Assembly (NCBI GenBank): GCA_029688995.1
Contig: JARULA010000001.1
Span: forward strand, 434,001 to 498,000
Direction of reading: 5' to 3'
Source of the DNA: Marinilabiliaceae bacterium ANBcel2
GTDB taxonomy: Bacteria; Bacteroidota; Bacteroidia; Bacteroidales; Marinilabiliaceae
Length of the DNA: 64,000 nucleotides
Position 1 is the stretch's first letter. Every line of letters starts with the position of its first letter. Positions 8,980-17,987 of the stretch are shown piece after piece. Below the pieces are notes generated by a model. It was not told the origin of the DNA and made no database searches. It saw nothing but the letters and a program-made list of their open reading frames with translations. The position numbers and the translations under genes were made by a program.

Positions 8980-10068
8980 TTATTCTGCAATAATTTCTCC
9001 TGTCCCTGAACGGAAATCTAAATTAATAGTATGAACGCCGTCATCAACAGAAACTCTATCCTGATCATCACCGGTTCCTCTGAACTCAATATTTCCATCA
9101 AAAATCATAAACTCACTCTGCCACCAATCAGAAAACCAGGCATGCCAGGCATACATTCTCAGCTCATCTTCCTGAAGATCAATTGTTAAAGTTAAAATCT
9201 CTTCACTATTATCAACTGTAAATAAGGCTTCAGCAAAAGATGTGTCCCAGCTACCTACAGTATTCCCTATAAGATAAACTTCAGGATTAGCTACTGATAT
9301 TAGTTCTTGATCCATATCAACAACTACCATATAGTAACCAGATGTTTCAGGAGCATCAATATTATCTCCTCCAAAAGAAAACTCTCCTTCTCCTAAATCC
9401 TCATCCATTCCAAAATCATTTCCCCAGCCTCTTTCGGGTGCAAACTTAAATCCACCAGTCCCGGCATCCATCCATACAATTTTCCAGAAAAGATGCTCAT
9501 TACTGTGAACCTGAATCATAGGAAGATTAGTGTTATCCCAGTCCCAATCTCCTACAGTTTCACCTATCATATATAGTTCCTCAGATACATCCTCTGGCTC
9601 TGCAGTTATTGTAATATGCATCTCATTAGCATCAATTACAACTTTATAAGATCCTGCTTCGGGAAAATAAAAATGATCAGTTGATTCGACAAGCGAACCC
9701 ATTTTTCTCCAAAGCTCTTGATCCTCTTCACCGGTAAAAGTATCCTCTACCATATCACTTCCGGGACCATAAGTTTTAAACTCTCCTTTATCTACTCCGG
9801 TAATGGCAAAAGAAGCATCCTCTTCAGCTGAAACAACAACTTCCCAAATTGAGCCTTCAGCATCAGCATCTCTAGATAATGCTCCATTTTTAGTCAACTG
9901 TGGCCAATCAGTTCCCTCACCTGACAGATAGAAACCATCCATAAGAAGAATATCTCCGGTTCCTCCCGGTATATCATATTCATTATCAGAACATGATGTG
10001 GTAAATAACGCTACTCCAACAAAAAGAAAAGCGTATTTCATTACTGATAATATATTTTTCATTTTCAT
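8980..10068 (-). CDS. susE: SusE/SusF-like outer-membrane starch-binding lipoprotein
   Basis: A 362-residue lipoprotein. The signal peptide ends in a lipobox (FTTSCSDN, Cys about residue 26). The mature part has repeated SusE/SusF-type modules with sequences such as LYMIGETVGDWDWDNTNLP and VYLIGNTVGSWDTSFAEAL; these modules bind maltodextrins on the outside of the outer membrane. An N-terminal module contains DGFYLSGEGTDWPQL. It follows susC and susD in the same direction with a short gap, the classic Sus order. Its role would be to hold starch chains near the SusCD importer. It is acidic and tryptophan-rich, as expected for starch-binding surfaces. I call it SusE-like; SusE and SusF cannot be told apart here. 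Confidence 0.85.
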   Translation of the reverse strand: MKMKNILSVMKYAFLFVGVALFTTSCSDNEYDIPGGTGDILLMDGFYLSGEGTDWPQLTKNGALSRDADAEGSIWEVVVSAEEDASFAITGVDKGEFKTYGPGSDMVEDTFTGEEDQELWRKMGSLVESTDHFYFPEAGSYKVVIDANEMHITITAEPEDVSEELYMIGETVGDWDWDNTNLPMIQVHSNEHLFWKIVWMDAGTGGFKFAPERGWGNDFGMDEDLGEGEFSFGGDNIDAPETSGYYMVVVDMDQELISVANPEVYLIGNTVGSWDTSFAEALFTVDNSEEILTLTIDLQEDELRMYAWHAWFSDWWQSEFMIFDGNIEFRGTGDDQDRVSVDDGVHTINLDFRSGTGEIIAE

Positions 10069-10117
10069 ACAATCACTGTTTTAATTCATCAAATTTGTAT
10101 CTATTAGCCCATTATGA

Positions 10118-11626
10118 TTATTGTTGAGGCTCTTCTAGTAAGTTTGAGTTTGCATCGCTGGCAAATCTTGGTACAGGTAGTGTAGTAACACCGCTTTGAG
10201 AAGATTTCTCCCACCATGCATCCTGAAACTTTCCATATCGAATAAGATCCTGACGTCGGTGTCCTTCTAACCACAGTTCGCGTCCACGCTCATCCAATAC
10301 ATCTTGAAGCGTTGCATTGTCTATAGGATCTACACCTGCACGTTCTCTTATCTGGTTTATATAATTATCACCACTACCCTCTCCGTTCAATCTAATCTCT
10401 AATTCAGCTTTCATTAACATAGCATCAGTTAAACGGAATATTGGGAAATCGTTACTCAAGCTCTCTTTTGCATTACGAGTCACCTCATACTTTACCGGAC
10501 GTGCACCTGCATATTTAACAGCATTATAACCATGATCTGCTTCATTCATATGTAATGCTGGCAGATAAGGATCAATATTTACCTGATTATCCTCACCGGG
10601 ATTTTCATCATCTATTAAAGGTTGATTAGCAGATGTGTACTGTGGTCCCCAAATCATCCAGGATTCTCTTCGCAAATCACCCTCTTCATAAAGATCAAAT
10701 TGGTGTTCAGTGGCAGCAAATCCGTTCCACGGACTAACAGACATGTCAAATGTGTGAACATGAAGATAGTGCAAAGAACGCATATGCAAACGAAATCCTT
10801 GTATATCATCTTCATGAAACTCTATAGAGAAAATTGTTTCACTACAATTTTGGTTCTCTTCTCTAAAGGGCTCACTAATATCTGTTTCAAGAATATAAGG
10901 ACCTTTAAAAACTTCATCTAAAGCATCTGATGCTTCCTGCCACATAGCTTCTCCTGTATAAACTTCAGCATTCATATATAATTTAGCTAAAAGCATATTT
11001 GCCATATACCTGTTGGCCAAATACTTCTTATCTGCTGCCTCTAATATTTCAATATTATTTTCAAGAGTTTCAATTAAATTATTAAATACAGATTCGCGAG
11101 CCAGTCTGTATGGCTGCTCTGGTGCATCAACAAAAGAAGTGAAATATGGCACATCACCGTAATTATCCATTAATAGATAGTAATAGAATGTACGCATTGT
11201 TTCAACCTCAGCCATTGTCTTTATAATTTCATCGGTCTGTTCCATTTGCCCCATCACATCAAGAATCTCATTACAACGACCTACACCGTCATAAAGAACT
11301 TCCCACATATTCTCCACAACATCTGCATCATCTGACCATGTATGGCGGTGTATAACTCTCCATTTTCCACCATCATCCCAGTCTCCTCCACGTGTTGGAG
11401 CGGTAAAACCATCTGAACTTATCTCCTGAAAAAGGAACCAAAAACCCCAGTCATCAATTAAGTCACTTAATATACTGTAAGCATCAACCGACAAGCTAAC
11501 AACCTGCCCTTCATTTTCAGGGTACTTATCCTGAGGTATATGCTGATAAATATCTTCTTCAAGATCGGTACATCCGAATCCAAAAAGAATAGATAAAAGC
11601 AAGGGGAATAATATTTTTCGTTTCAT
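10118..11626 (-). CDS. susD: SusD/RagB-family outer-membrane glycan-binding lipoprotein
   Basis: A 502-residue SusD homologue that forms the lid of the SusC channel and binds the incoming oligosaccharide. The signal peptide ends in a lipobox (LFGFGCTDL, Cys about 19). The N-terminal TPR-like part includes the family pattern MRTFYYYLLMDNYGDVPYFT, and the C-terminal part contains QIRERAGVDP and DERGRELWLEGHRRQDLIRYGKF, which are typical of RagB/SusD proteins. It follows susC by 35 bp and precedes the susE-like gene by 49 bp, so the three are surely one operon. The neighbours point to maltodextrin as the ligand. Confidence 0.95.
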   Translation of the reverse strand: MKRKILFPLLLSILFGFGCTDLEEDIYQHIPQDKYPENEGQVVSLSVDAYSILSDLIDDWGFWFLFQEISSDGFTAPTRGGDWDDGGKWRVIHRHTWSDDADVVENMWEVLYDGVGRCNEILDVMGQMEQTDEIIKTMAEVETMRTFYYYLLMDNYGDVPYFTSFVDAPEQPYRLARESVFNNLIETLENNIEILEAADKKYLANRYMANMLLAKLYMNAEVYTGEAMWQEASDALDEVFKGPYILETDISEPFREENQNCSETIFSIEFHEDDIQGFRLHMRSLHYLHVHTFDMSVSPWNGFAATEHQFDLYEEGDLRRESWMIWGPQYTSANQPLIDDENPGEDNQVNIDPYLPALHMNEADHGYNAVKYAGARPVKYEVTRNAKESLSNDFPIFRLTDAMLMKAELEIRLNGEGSGDNYINQIRERAGVDPIDNATLQDVLDERGRELWLEGHRRQDLIRYGKFQDAWWEKSSQSGVTTLPVPRFASDANSNLLEEPQQ

Positions 11627-11661
11627 ATAATTTCAATTTAAAACATTAAACTAATTACTGC

Positions 11662-14625
11662 TTAAAATGTAGCAGATACACCAAATGATATTGAACGAGA
11701 CTTGGGATAGGTATTGTATTGATCAATACCATATGCCATACCATCAATAGTAGTTTCAGGATCAAGTCCTGTATAATTTGTCAAAGTGAAAAGATTGTTT
11801 CCCGATAGAGAAAACTGCATATTTCTCAACCAATCAATATTATCGGTGTTTAAGCGATACCCCAGTGAAACATAGTCTAACCTCAAGAAAGAGGCATCCT
11901 CAACATATAAATCACTAACTGCAGGTCCGGATACTCTTCCAGCCTCATACCACTCTACTGCTTCAGGCAACACATTACGATTTGGAAGGTTTCCTGAATA
12001 GTCAAATAGCATTTGAGTTGCATTAAATACATCATTGCCTACAAGGGCACGCATTGACATATCAAGACTCCAATTCTGGAAAAATGTGAAATGGTTAGAC
12101 CACCCAAATTCTGCATCAGGAAGTGCTGTACCGGCAACCTTACGCTGTGCATGACTAATCTCATCGGTAACACCACCATCAGCAGTATAATACATAAAAC
12201 TACCACTCTCATCTAATCCGGCATATTGAGGCAGATAAAAACTACCTGTTGATTCTCCAACAATAATACCTGTTGTCCAGTTAGAACCACCAACAAGACC
12301 ACGACCCGAAACCCAGCCTTCCTGACGAACTCCGGTAGCAGGGGCATATTCACCCAGACTGGTAATTTCCTGAGTATTTCGTGAAAAAGTTAAGCTAGTG
12401 CGCCAATCAAAATTTGGCATATCTACTGCATAAACCTGCAAATTCATCTCTATACCTCTGTTTTCAAGCTCTCCTGAATTTGCCCATATTCTGGGAGCAG
12501 GATTTGGAGGCATAGGTACAGAATATTCTCCCAAAAGATCAGTTGTCTCTTTAATATAATACTCAATAGAACCACTAATTCTATTGTTAACAAAACCAAA
12601 GTCAACACCAAAGTTTAATTCTGAAGTCTGCTCCCACTGTAATTCAGGATTTGCAACCTTAGCAGCAGAATAACTTATTACATCATCTCCTGTTCCTGGA
12701 TCTGTAACACGTGAGCCGGGCTGATAATATAGTTGAGCATTATACTCACCTATCTCCTGGTTACCTGAGATACCATAACTGGCACGTACCCTTAAGTTAG
12801 ATAACCAATAGTAATCCTGTGCAAAATCTTCTTCCGAAATCGCCCATGCTGTAGACACAGTAGGGAAGACTCCCCACTCATTATCAGAGCCGAACTTAGT
12901 TGAACCATCTCGACGAATCGATCCCGTAAGATAGTACTTGTTTTGATAGTTATATTGGGCACGACCAAAAAAACCGACCAATTGCCACATACCTTTATAT
13001 GAACCAATACCATCACGGGTTACATCAAGTAAGGTTCCAAAATTATTATACTTTATAAAATCCGAACTGGGATTTGATCCCCCTGCATTAAAACCATCAT
13101 AAATAGCTTCATGCCATGAATAACCACCTACAAGATCTAAATTGTGATCCTGAGCAATCGTTGTATTATAATTGAAATAACTCTCAATCATCTTTTCTGT
13201 TGTATTGGAATAACTCTTTTCGGCATAACCACGCTCTGTAGCAACATACAACTCGTTTGGTCTAAAAAAGTTGCTTTGATGATCATTTCTAGTATAACCT
13301 GCATTAACAGTTCCGGTAAATCCTTCAAAAAACTCAAATTCAGCCTTAAAATTACCTCTAAATCTTTTGGCATCTCTATTATCAGAAATAGCATCAATTA
13401 CTGCCAATGGATTTTCATAATCATGTCCACGATTATTATGAAAGTATGAGCCATCCTCGTTTCGAACAGGGTCAGTTGGATTGCGTTGCAGAGTTTGAAT
13501 TATAACATCCTGCTTACCATGTCCTGAATAGCTAACATATTCATTCTGCTCAAAAGTACCACTCGCGCTACCACTTAAGGTTAAACGATCATTTATAGCG
13601 CTATGAGAAAAATTAAGAAGTGCATTAGTTCTCTCCTTATTTGTACCTTTTATAGTTCCCTCCCAATCATTATGAGTTAATGAAGCATAATAGTTACTAC
13701 TCTCATCTCCTCCTGAAAAATTCACATTATAATTTTGGGAAAAGCCTGTACGAAACAGTTCGTCCTGCCAATCAACATCAGCGCCATTATCAACGAAAGA
13801 GTCGGTTAAATTGTTATTCTCAACAAAAGAGCGATACTCATCGGCAGATAATACATCTAATGTATTAGCAACCTGATCAACTGTGAAATTAGCACTAAAA
13901 TTAACTGTTCCTTCACCAGCATCACCACTCTTTGTTGTTATTAAAATAACACCATTTGAGCCTCTTGACCCGTATATTGCAGTAGAAGCTGCATCTTTCA
14001 ACACATCAAAACTCTCAATATCCTCAGGAGAAACCGTTGTAGGATCTACACCAGGAACTCCATCAATAACATAAAGAGGCTGAGTATTTGATTCAAATCC
14101 TGAAGCTCCTCTAATGTTTACAGAAAAACCAGCATTAGGGTCACCTCCCTGACGAGTAATCATAACTCCGGAAGCTTTACCTTGTAATGACTGTATTGGA
14201 TCGGTCAATGATCCTCTGTTTAAATCTTCAGCTCTAACCTGACTAACAGCGCCAGTTCGATCCGAACGACGTTGCACTCCATAACCTATGGCAACAACCT
14301 CGTCAAGACCAACAATAGCTGAACTAAGTTCAACATCATAAACTGAAACTCCCGATTCAACAGTAATGCGTTCAGAATCAAAACCTACAAACGAAAAGTT
14401 TAAAACGTCACCTACTTCAGCAGTGAATGAGTATCTCCCGTCAACGTCTGTAATAGTACCGGTTTGTGTCCCCTCTACTACAACCGTTACACCGGGCAGA
14501 ACCATACCATCTTCTGCATCAACTACAGTTCCGGAAATGGAAACTTCCTGTGCTAAAAGTCCAAATGGAATAAGACATCCCAATAGGATAAACAGGAATT
14601 TTTGTTTAAATAACATCTTCTTCAT
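11662..14625 (-). CDS. susC: SusC-type TonB-dependent oligosaccharide importer
   Basis: A 987-residue outer-membrane TonB-dependent transporter. The order is: signal peptide (ending FGLLAQ); a carboxypeptidase-regulatory-like domain (EVSISGTVVDAEDG, about 26-110); the plug with the SusC landmarks RGASGFESNTQPLYVIDGVP and the SusC/RagA signature SVSPEDIES-like region followed by LKDAASTAIYGSRGSNGVIL; then the beta barrel ending in an aromatic residue (SFGVSATF). With SusD it imports oligosaccharides using TonB energy. It heads a minus-strand operon. A -7 box candidate lies at 14769-14776 and a perfect palindrome lies in the mRNA leader. The whole arrangement beside GH13, GH65 and LacI genes indicates maltodextrin uptake. 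Confidence 0.96.
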   Translation of the reverse strand: MKKMLFKQKFLFILLGCLIPFGLLAQEVSISGTVVDAEDGMVLPGVTVVVEGTQTGTITDVDGRYSFTAEVGDVLNFSFVGFDSERITVESGVSVYDVELSSAIVGLDEVVAIGYGVQRRSDRTGAVSQVRAEDLNRGSLTDPIQSLQGKASGVMITRQGGDPNAGFSVNIRGASGFESNTQPLYVIDGVPGVDPTTVSPEDIESFDVLKDAASTAIYGSRGSNGVILITTKSGDAGEGTVNFSANFTVDQVANTLDVLSADEYRSFVENNNLTDSFVDNGADVDWQDELFRTGFSQNYNVNFSGGDESSNYYASLTHNDWEGTIKGTNKERTNALLNFSHSAINDRLTLSGSASGTFEQNEYVSYSGHGKQDVIIQTLQRNPTDPVRNEDGSYFHNNRGHDYENPLAVIDAISDNRDAKRFRGNFKAEFEFFEGFTGTVNAGYTRNDHQSNFFRPNELYVATERGYAEKSYSNTTEKMIESYFNYNTTIAQDHNLDLVGGYSWHEAIYDGFNAGGSNPSSDFIKYNNFGTLLDVTRDGIGSYKGMWQLVGFFGRAQYNYQNKYYLTGSIRRDGSTKFGSDNEWGVFPTVSTAWAISEEDFAQDYYWLSNLRVRASYGISGNQEIGEYNAQLYYQPGSRVTDPGTGDDVISYSAAKVANPELQWEQTSELNFGVDFGFVNNRISGSIEYYIKETTDLLGEYSVPMPPNPAPRIWANSGELENRGIEMNLQVYAVDMPNFDWRTSLTFSRNTQEITSLGEYAPATGVRQEGWVSGRGLVGGSNWTTGIIVGESTGSFYLPQYAGLDESGSFMYYTADGGVTDEISHAQRKVAGTALPDAEFGWSNHFTFFQNWSLDMSMRALVGNDVFNATQMLFDYSGNLPNRNVLPEAVEWYEAGRVSGPAVSDLYVEDASFLRLDYVSLGYRLNTDNIDWLRNMQFSLSGNNLFTLTNYTGLDPETTIDGMAYGIDQYNTYPKSRSISFGVSATF

Positions 14626-14672
14626 AAAAACAAGATTTAGTTAAAAAATTAAAATTTAGATGATTTTGCTTT

Positions 14673-14698
14673 TCATCTTTTAAAATTTTAAAAGATGA
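14673..14698 (-). promoter_or_regulatory. Palindromic hairpin in the susC mRNA leader
   Basis: A perfect 26-bp AT-rich inverted repeat (half TCATCTTTTAAAA) ends 47 bases upstream of the susC start codon. In RNA it would form a 12-13-bp stem with almost no loop. It could stabilise the mRNA, attenuate transcription or bind a protein; the sequence does not decide. Confidence 0.45.
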
Positions 14699-14768
14699 GT
14701 TGTAACTGAACACATTCACTCCTTAATACACCTTAATTATTTCAATCTGAAATTTGATAATTCTATGA

Positions 14769-14776
14769 CAAAACTA
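14769..14776 (-). promoter_or_regulatory. Candidate -7 box of the susC promoter
   Basis: TAGTTTTG on the minus strand matches the Bacteroidetes -7 consensus TAnnTTTG. It would give a leader of about 135-140 nt. No convincing -33 TTTG is seen at the right spacing, which would fit a promoter that needs an activator. The palindromic operator at 14843-14878 would lie about 80-115 bp upstream of the start point. Confidence 0.35.
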
Positions 14777-14842
14777 ATAGAAAAAAATGCAATAATAAAC
14801 ACTTGTTAACAATAAGAAGGCAATAATTAAACAAATTTTAAC

Positions 14843-14878
14843 GCAAACGAAATCGCAAACGTTTGCGATTTCGTTTGC
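14843..14878. promoter_or_regulatory. Perfect 36-bp palindrome, compound LacI-family operator
   Basis: The sequence is a perfect inverted repeat centred between 14860 and 14861. Its core CGCAAACGTTTGCG is a textbook LacI-family operator with a central CG. Each arm also carries a second GCAAACG half-site, at 14843-14849 and 14854-14860 on the left and mirrored on the right, 11 bp apart, about one helical turn. It lies in the 461-bp gap between divergent susC and the lacI-type gene, the expected place for an operator controlling both arms. The rest of this gap holds the susC leader hairpin and candidate -7 box, and otherwise AT-rich sequence with nothing I can name. Confidence 0.8.
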
Positions 14879-15086
14879 AGGAAAACAGCCTGTTGTAAAA
14901 CATCTTTTGACAGATAACTGTAAAATTAAATTCTTATACTCTAATACCTTATTAGCTACCATTATGAAATTATTAATCAAACAAAAAAAGACCAGTTTTT
15001 TTTTCTATTTTTATATGTTAAAAAGTGCATAATGAATTTTTCAACAAAATATACCTTCAACAAATTGTAGAAATACCAATCTATTT

Positions 15087-16100
15087 ATGAAGCAGTCACA
15101 TATAACAATAAAAGATATAGCCAGAATATTAAATGTATCACCTTCAACAGTATCACGAGCCCTTAAAGATCATCCCGATATTAGCGAAGAGACAAGAAAT
15201 TTAGTTAAAACCTTTGCCGAGAAAGTTAAATATCGCCCGAATGCACTTGCATTAAGCCTTAGAAAACAAAAAACTAATACTATCGGACTAGTAATTCCGG
15301 AGATAGTGCACCACTTTTTCTCGTCTGTAATTTCAGGAATGGAAGATCTTGCTCACGGAAAAGGATATAATATTATTATATGTCAATCAAATGAAAATTA
15401 CTATAGAGAGGTTATCAACCTGCAAACACTTCTCGACCACCGAGTTGATGGAATAATGGTCTCGCTTAGTAAAACAACACGTAATTTTGATCACATACAA
15501 AATGTGCTAAACAATAATACTCCTCTAATATTTTTTGACAGAATTTGCAGTGAAATAGAGACTGATAAAGTAATAACTGATGATTTTGAAGGAGCAAAAA
15601 CTGCGACTAAGTATCTTTTAAGTAAAGGAGCTGATAAAATACTTCACTTGGCAGGTCCAAGACATTTAGATATTGGAATTAATCGTGTTAACGGATATAA
15701 AGAGGCACTTAAGGAGTATAACATAGAACCCAAAGAGGAGTTTATATTAAAATGTGACACACGTGAAGAGGTTTTTACTTTAAAGCAGCATTTTTTAGAA
15801 ATTGCTCCAAAAATTAACGGGATTTTTGCTGTTAATGACAGTACAGCTATTGCAGCAATGCAAATTCTGCAAAAAAACAATTACAAAATACCTGAAGATA
15901 TACAAATCATGGGCTTTGGAGATGGACCGGTTGCAACAATTGCATCACCGGCTCTTTCAACTATAGAACAAAAAGGATATGAAATGGGGTGCGAAACTGT
16001 GCAACTATTAATACACAGATTAGAAAATCCTGAAGCCCACATTAACCACCAGGTTAAAATAATAACTCCAAAACTTAAAAAAAGAGATTCCACCCTATAA
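15087..16100 (+). CDS. LacI-family transcriptional regulator of the maltodextrin locus
   Basis: A 337-residue regulator. The N-terminal helix-turn-helix and hinge are clear: ITIKDIARILNVSPSTVSRA (residues about 5-24), followed by YRPNALALSLRKQKTNTIGL. The rest is a periplasmic-binding-protein-like sensor domain with FAVNDSTAIAAMQIL and IQIMGFGDGP, ending in PKLKKRDST. It is divergent from susC and co-oriented with the transporter and maltose phosphorylase genes, so its ligand is probably maltose, maltodextrin or a sugar phosphate made from them. The 36-bp palindrome upstream and AAACGWTT motifs downstream are the likely binding sites. Whether it represses or activates is not visible; related Bacteroidetes regulators of maltodextrin loci do either. 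Confidence 0.93.
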   Translation: MKQSHITIKDIARILNVSPSTVSRALKDHPDISEETRNLVKTFAEKVKYRPNALALSLRKQKTNTIGLVIPEIVHHFFSSVISGMEDLAHGKGYNIIICQSNENYYREVINLQTLLDHRVDGIMVSLSKTTRNFDHIQNVLNNNTPLIFFDRICSEIETDKVITDDFEGAKTATKYLLSKGADKILHLAGPRHLDIGINRVNGYKEALKEYNIEPKEEFILKCDTREEVFTLKQHFLEIAPKINGIFAVNDSTAIAAMQILQKNNYKIPEDIQIMGFGDGPVATIASPALSTIEQKGYEMGCETVQLLIHRLENPEAHINHQVKIITPKLKKRDSTL

Positions 16101-16112
16101 CTAATCAACCGA

Positions 16113-16381
16113 AAACGATTGCAACAGTAAAAAAATGTTACACTTCCAAAAAAAACGTTTAACCCTTTTTTGCTTCGCAAACGATTTAAACAAGAGCATT
16201 CAACCAATAAAAGTGTTACTGTCAATTTAAAGAAGTCTAAAATAAAAAGCTTTATATAATTCTATATAATACTTTTGTAGATGTAACTGAACATACTTTA
16301 CTCTTTAAATAAAAAGATATCCTATAATATATTTAAGTGTAATCTTGTACACTTTATATATTAAACGATTTCAATCTGTGC
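16113..16381. promoter_or_regulatory. Cluster of four AAACGWTT operator-like sites
   Basis: Four copies of AAACG(A/T)TT occur at 16113-16120, 16153-16160, 16179-16186 and 16374-16381, between the lacI-type gene and the MFS gene. The third is preceded by CGC, giving CGCAAACG, identical to the half-site of the 36-bp palindrome. I read them as weaker LacI-family operators controlling the plus-strand arm. Together with the leader hairpins and a -7 box they account for most of this 457-bp gap. Confidence 0.5.
16270..16277 (+). promoter_or_regulatory. Candidate -7 box for the MFS/maltose phosphorylase operon
   Basis: TACTTTTG matches TAnnTTTG. It lies downstream of three operator-like AAACGWTT sites and would give a leader of roughly 275 nt containing two hairpins. 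No clear -33 TTTG is at the ideal spacing. Confidence 0.35.
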
Positions 16382-16396
16382 TTTATAACCTTTTAG

Positions 16397-16515
16397 AAAC
16401 AATAGACTCATAAAAAAGAAATCAAAATGAGTTTATTGTTTAAATAAGGGGGTTAAAAATTTCGATAAAGTGCGCATGAGTTGTAAATCAAGATTAATTA
16501 CAAGACTTCTCATGC
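16397..16515 (+). promoter_or_regulatory. Structured mRNA leader with two hairpins before the MFS gene
   Basis: Hairpin 1 pairs 16397-16411 with 16427-16441 (15 bp, one G-U pair) around a 15-nt purine-rich loop. Hairpin 2 pairs 16474-16486 with 16498-16515 (GCATGAG with CTCATGC and TTGTAA with TTACAA, with a 5-nt bulge GACTT). A GGGGG run lies between them. The second hairpin ends 42 bases before the start codon. Neither is followed by a clear T-tract, so they do not look like simple terminators. I do not recognise a known riboswitch. Confidence 0.5.
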
Positions 16516-16557
16516 AGCTTTAATTTGGTCAATTATTTTTAAGCAAAATGGTTTCAA

Positions 16558-17898
16558 ATGAAAAAACTACCAAGATTATCAACAGCACAGATATGGAATA
16601 TGAGCGTTGGATTTATGGGAATACAGTTCGGTTTTGCCCTTCAAAACGCCAATGTAAGTCGTATTCTACAAAATTTTGGAGCAAATGTGGAGCATCTATC
16701 ATGGTTCTGGCTGGCAGCTCCAATTACAGGAATGCTGGTTCAACCAATAGTAGGTCATTATAGTGACCGCACCTGGACCAGAATGGGACGACGCAGACCA
16801 TTTTTCCTTGCTGGAGCAATATTTGCAGCTATAGCTCTAATTTTTATGCCTAACTCGGGAATGCTTGCAGCATTTATTCCGCCAATGTTCGTTGGAGCAG
16901 GAATGCTGATGGTTATGGATGCATCTTTTAATGTTTCAATGGAACCCTTTAGGGCTCTTGTGGCCGACAAACTCCCAAATGAACAACGCACTAAAGGCTT
17001 TTCGGTACAAACCACTCTTATAGGGATAGGTGCTGTTGCAGGATCAGCAATTACATATGTTTTAGCCGAGTGGCTGGGTGTTGCAAAAACTGCACCAGAG
17101 GGTTCAGTATCTCCAAATGTAATCTACTCGTTTTATGTTGGAGCAGTTATATTAATCTGCTCAATTATATGGACAGTAGTAACAACTAAGGAGTATTCTC
17201 CCAAAGAGCTTAAAGATATGGGGGTAAGCGATACCTCCCATGAAGATCTAATAGAAAAAGAGTCGGGCTTTACGCAAATTTTTAAGGACTTTGCAAATAT
17301 GCCAAAAACAATGAAACAGCTTGGTGTTGTTCAATTCTTTTCATGGCTTGCTCTTTTTGGAATGTGGGTATTTACAACACCGGCAATTGCTCAACACATA
17401 TATAATCTTCCAGCTCACGACACCTATTCAGAAACATATAACAATGCTGCAAACTGGGTAGGGATTCTGTTTGGTATCTATAACGGAGTAGCAGCAATTT
17501 TTGCATTTGCTCTTCCGGCAATAGCAAAAAAAATTGGCAGAAAAAGCACTCATGCAATTGCATTAACAATAGGTGCTATAGGTATGATATCAATATACTT
17601 TGTAAGTAATCCTACTATGTTAATATTCCCAATGATTGCCATTGGCATAGCGTGGGCAGGAATACTATCAATGCCATATGCAATTTTATCCAGTTCACTG
17701 CCGGCAGCTAAATATGGTATATACATGGGACTATTCAATTTCTTTATTACAATGCCACAAATTGTAAACGGACTTTTTGGAGGACCAATAATCAAAAGAG
17801 TTTTCGACTCAGAAGCAATTTTTGCACTTATAATTGCCGGATGTAGCCTGTTAATCGCAGCAATTTCATTAAAGTTTGTTGATGACGATGGTGAATAG
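16558..17898 (+). CDS. MFS sugar transporter, SLC45-like, probable maltose permease
   Basis: A 446-residue inner-membrane protein with about 12 hydrophobic segments. The N-terminal part GFALQNANVSRILQ, the loop HYSDRTWTRMGRRRPFFLAG (the MFS motif A region between TM2 and TM3) and the general pattern match the SLC45/GPH-like MFS transporters found in Bacteroidetes maltodextrin loci. It most likely brings maltose or short maltodextrins from the periplasm to the cytoplasm, where the maltose phosphorylase encoded two genes downstream would use them. It stands first in a co-directional series with pgmB and GH65. The start is the ATG at 16558 giving MKKLPRLSTAQIW; the nearby ATG at 16548 is in another frame. 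The substrate is inferred from context. Confidence 0.88.
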   Translation: MKKLPRLSTAQIWNMSVGFMGIQFGFALQNANVSRILQNFGANVEHLSWFWLAAPITGMLVQPIVGHYSDRTWTRMGRRRPFFLAGAIFAAIALIFMPNSGMLAAFIPPMFVGAGMLMVMDASFNVSMEPFRALVADKLPNEQRTKGFSVQTTLIGIGAVAGSAITYVLAEWLGVAKTAPEGSVSPNVIYSFYVGAVILICSIIWTVVTTKEYSPKELKDMGVSDTSHEDLIEKESGFTQIFKDFANMPKTMKQLGVVQFFSWLALFGMWVFTTPAIAQHIYNLPAHDTYSETYNNAANWVGILFGIYNGVAAIFAFALPAIAKKIGRKSTHAIALTIGAIGMISIYFVSNPTMLIFPMIAIGIAWAGILSMPYAILSSSLPAAKYGIYMGLFNFFITMPQIVNGLFGGPIIKRVFDSEAIFALIIAGCSLLIAAISLKFVDDDGE

Positions 17899-17987
17899 AG
17901 TTTAACTATTATTCATCGATACATTAATCTTTGTATATCATACAGACAGTAACTCTCTGTACGCATATATTTATTAACACAATTTAT

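Noticed and set aside
13144-13449. A plus-strand frame of about 100 codons inside susC.
   Set aside because: It is antisense to the barrel-coding part of susC and shows no domain or start signal.
17931-17987. TTG-started N-terminal extension of pgmB.
   Set aside because: The catalytic FDLDG motif normally lies within the first ten residues; ATG 17988 gives exactly that.
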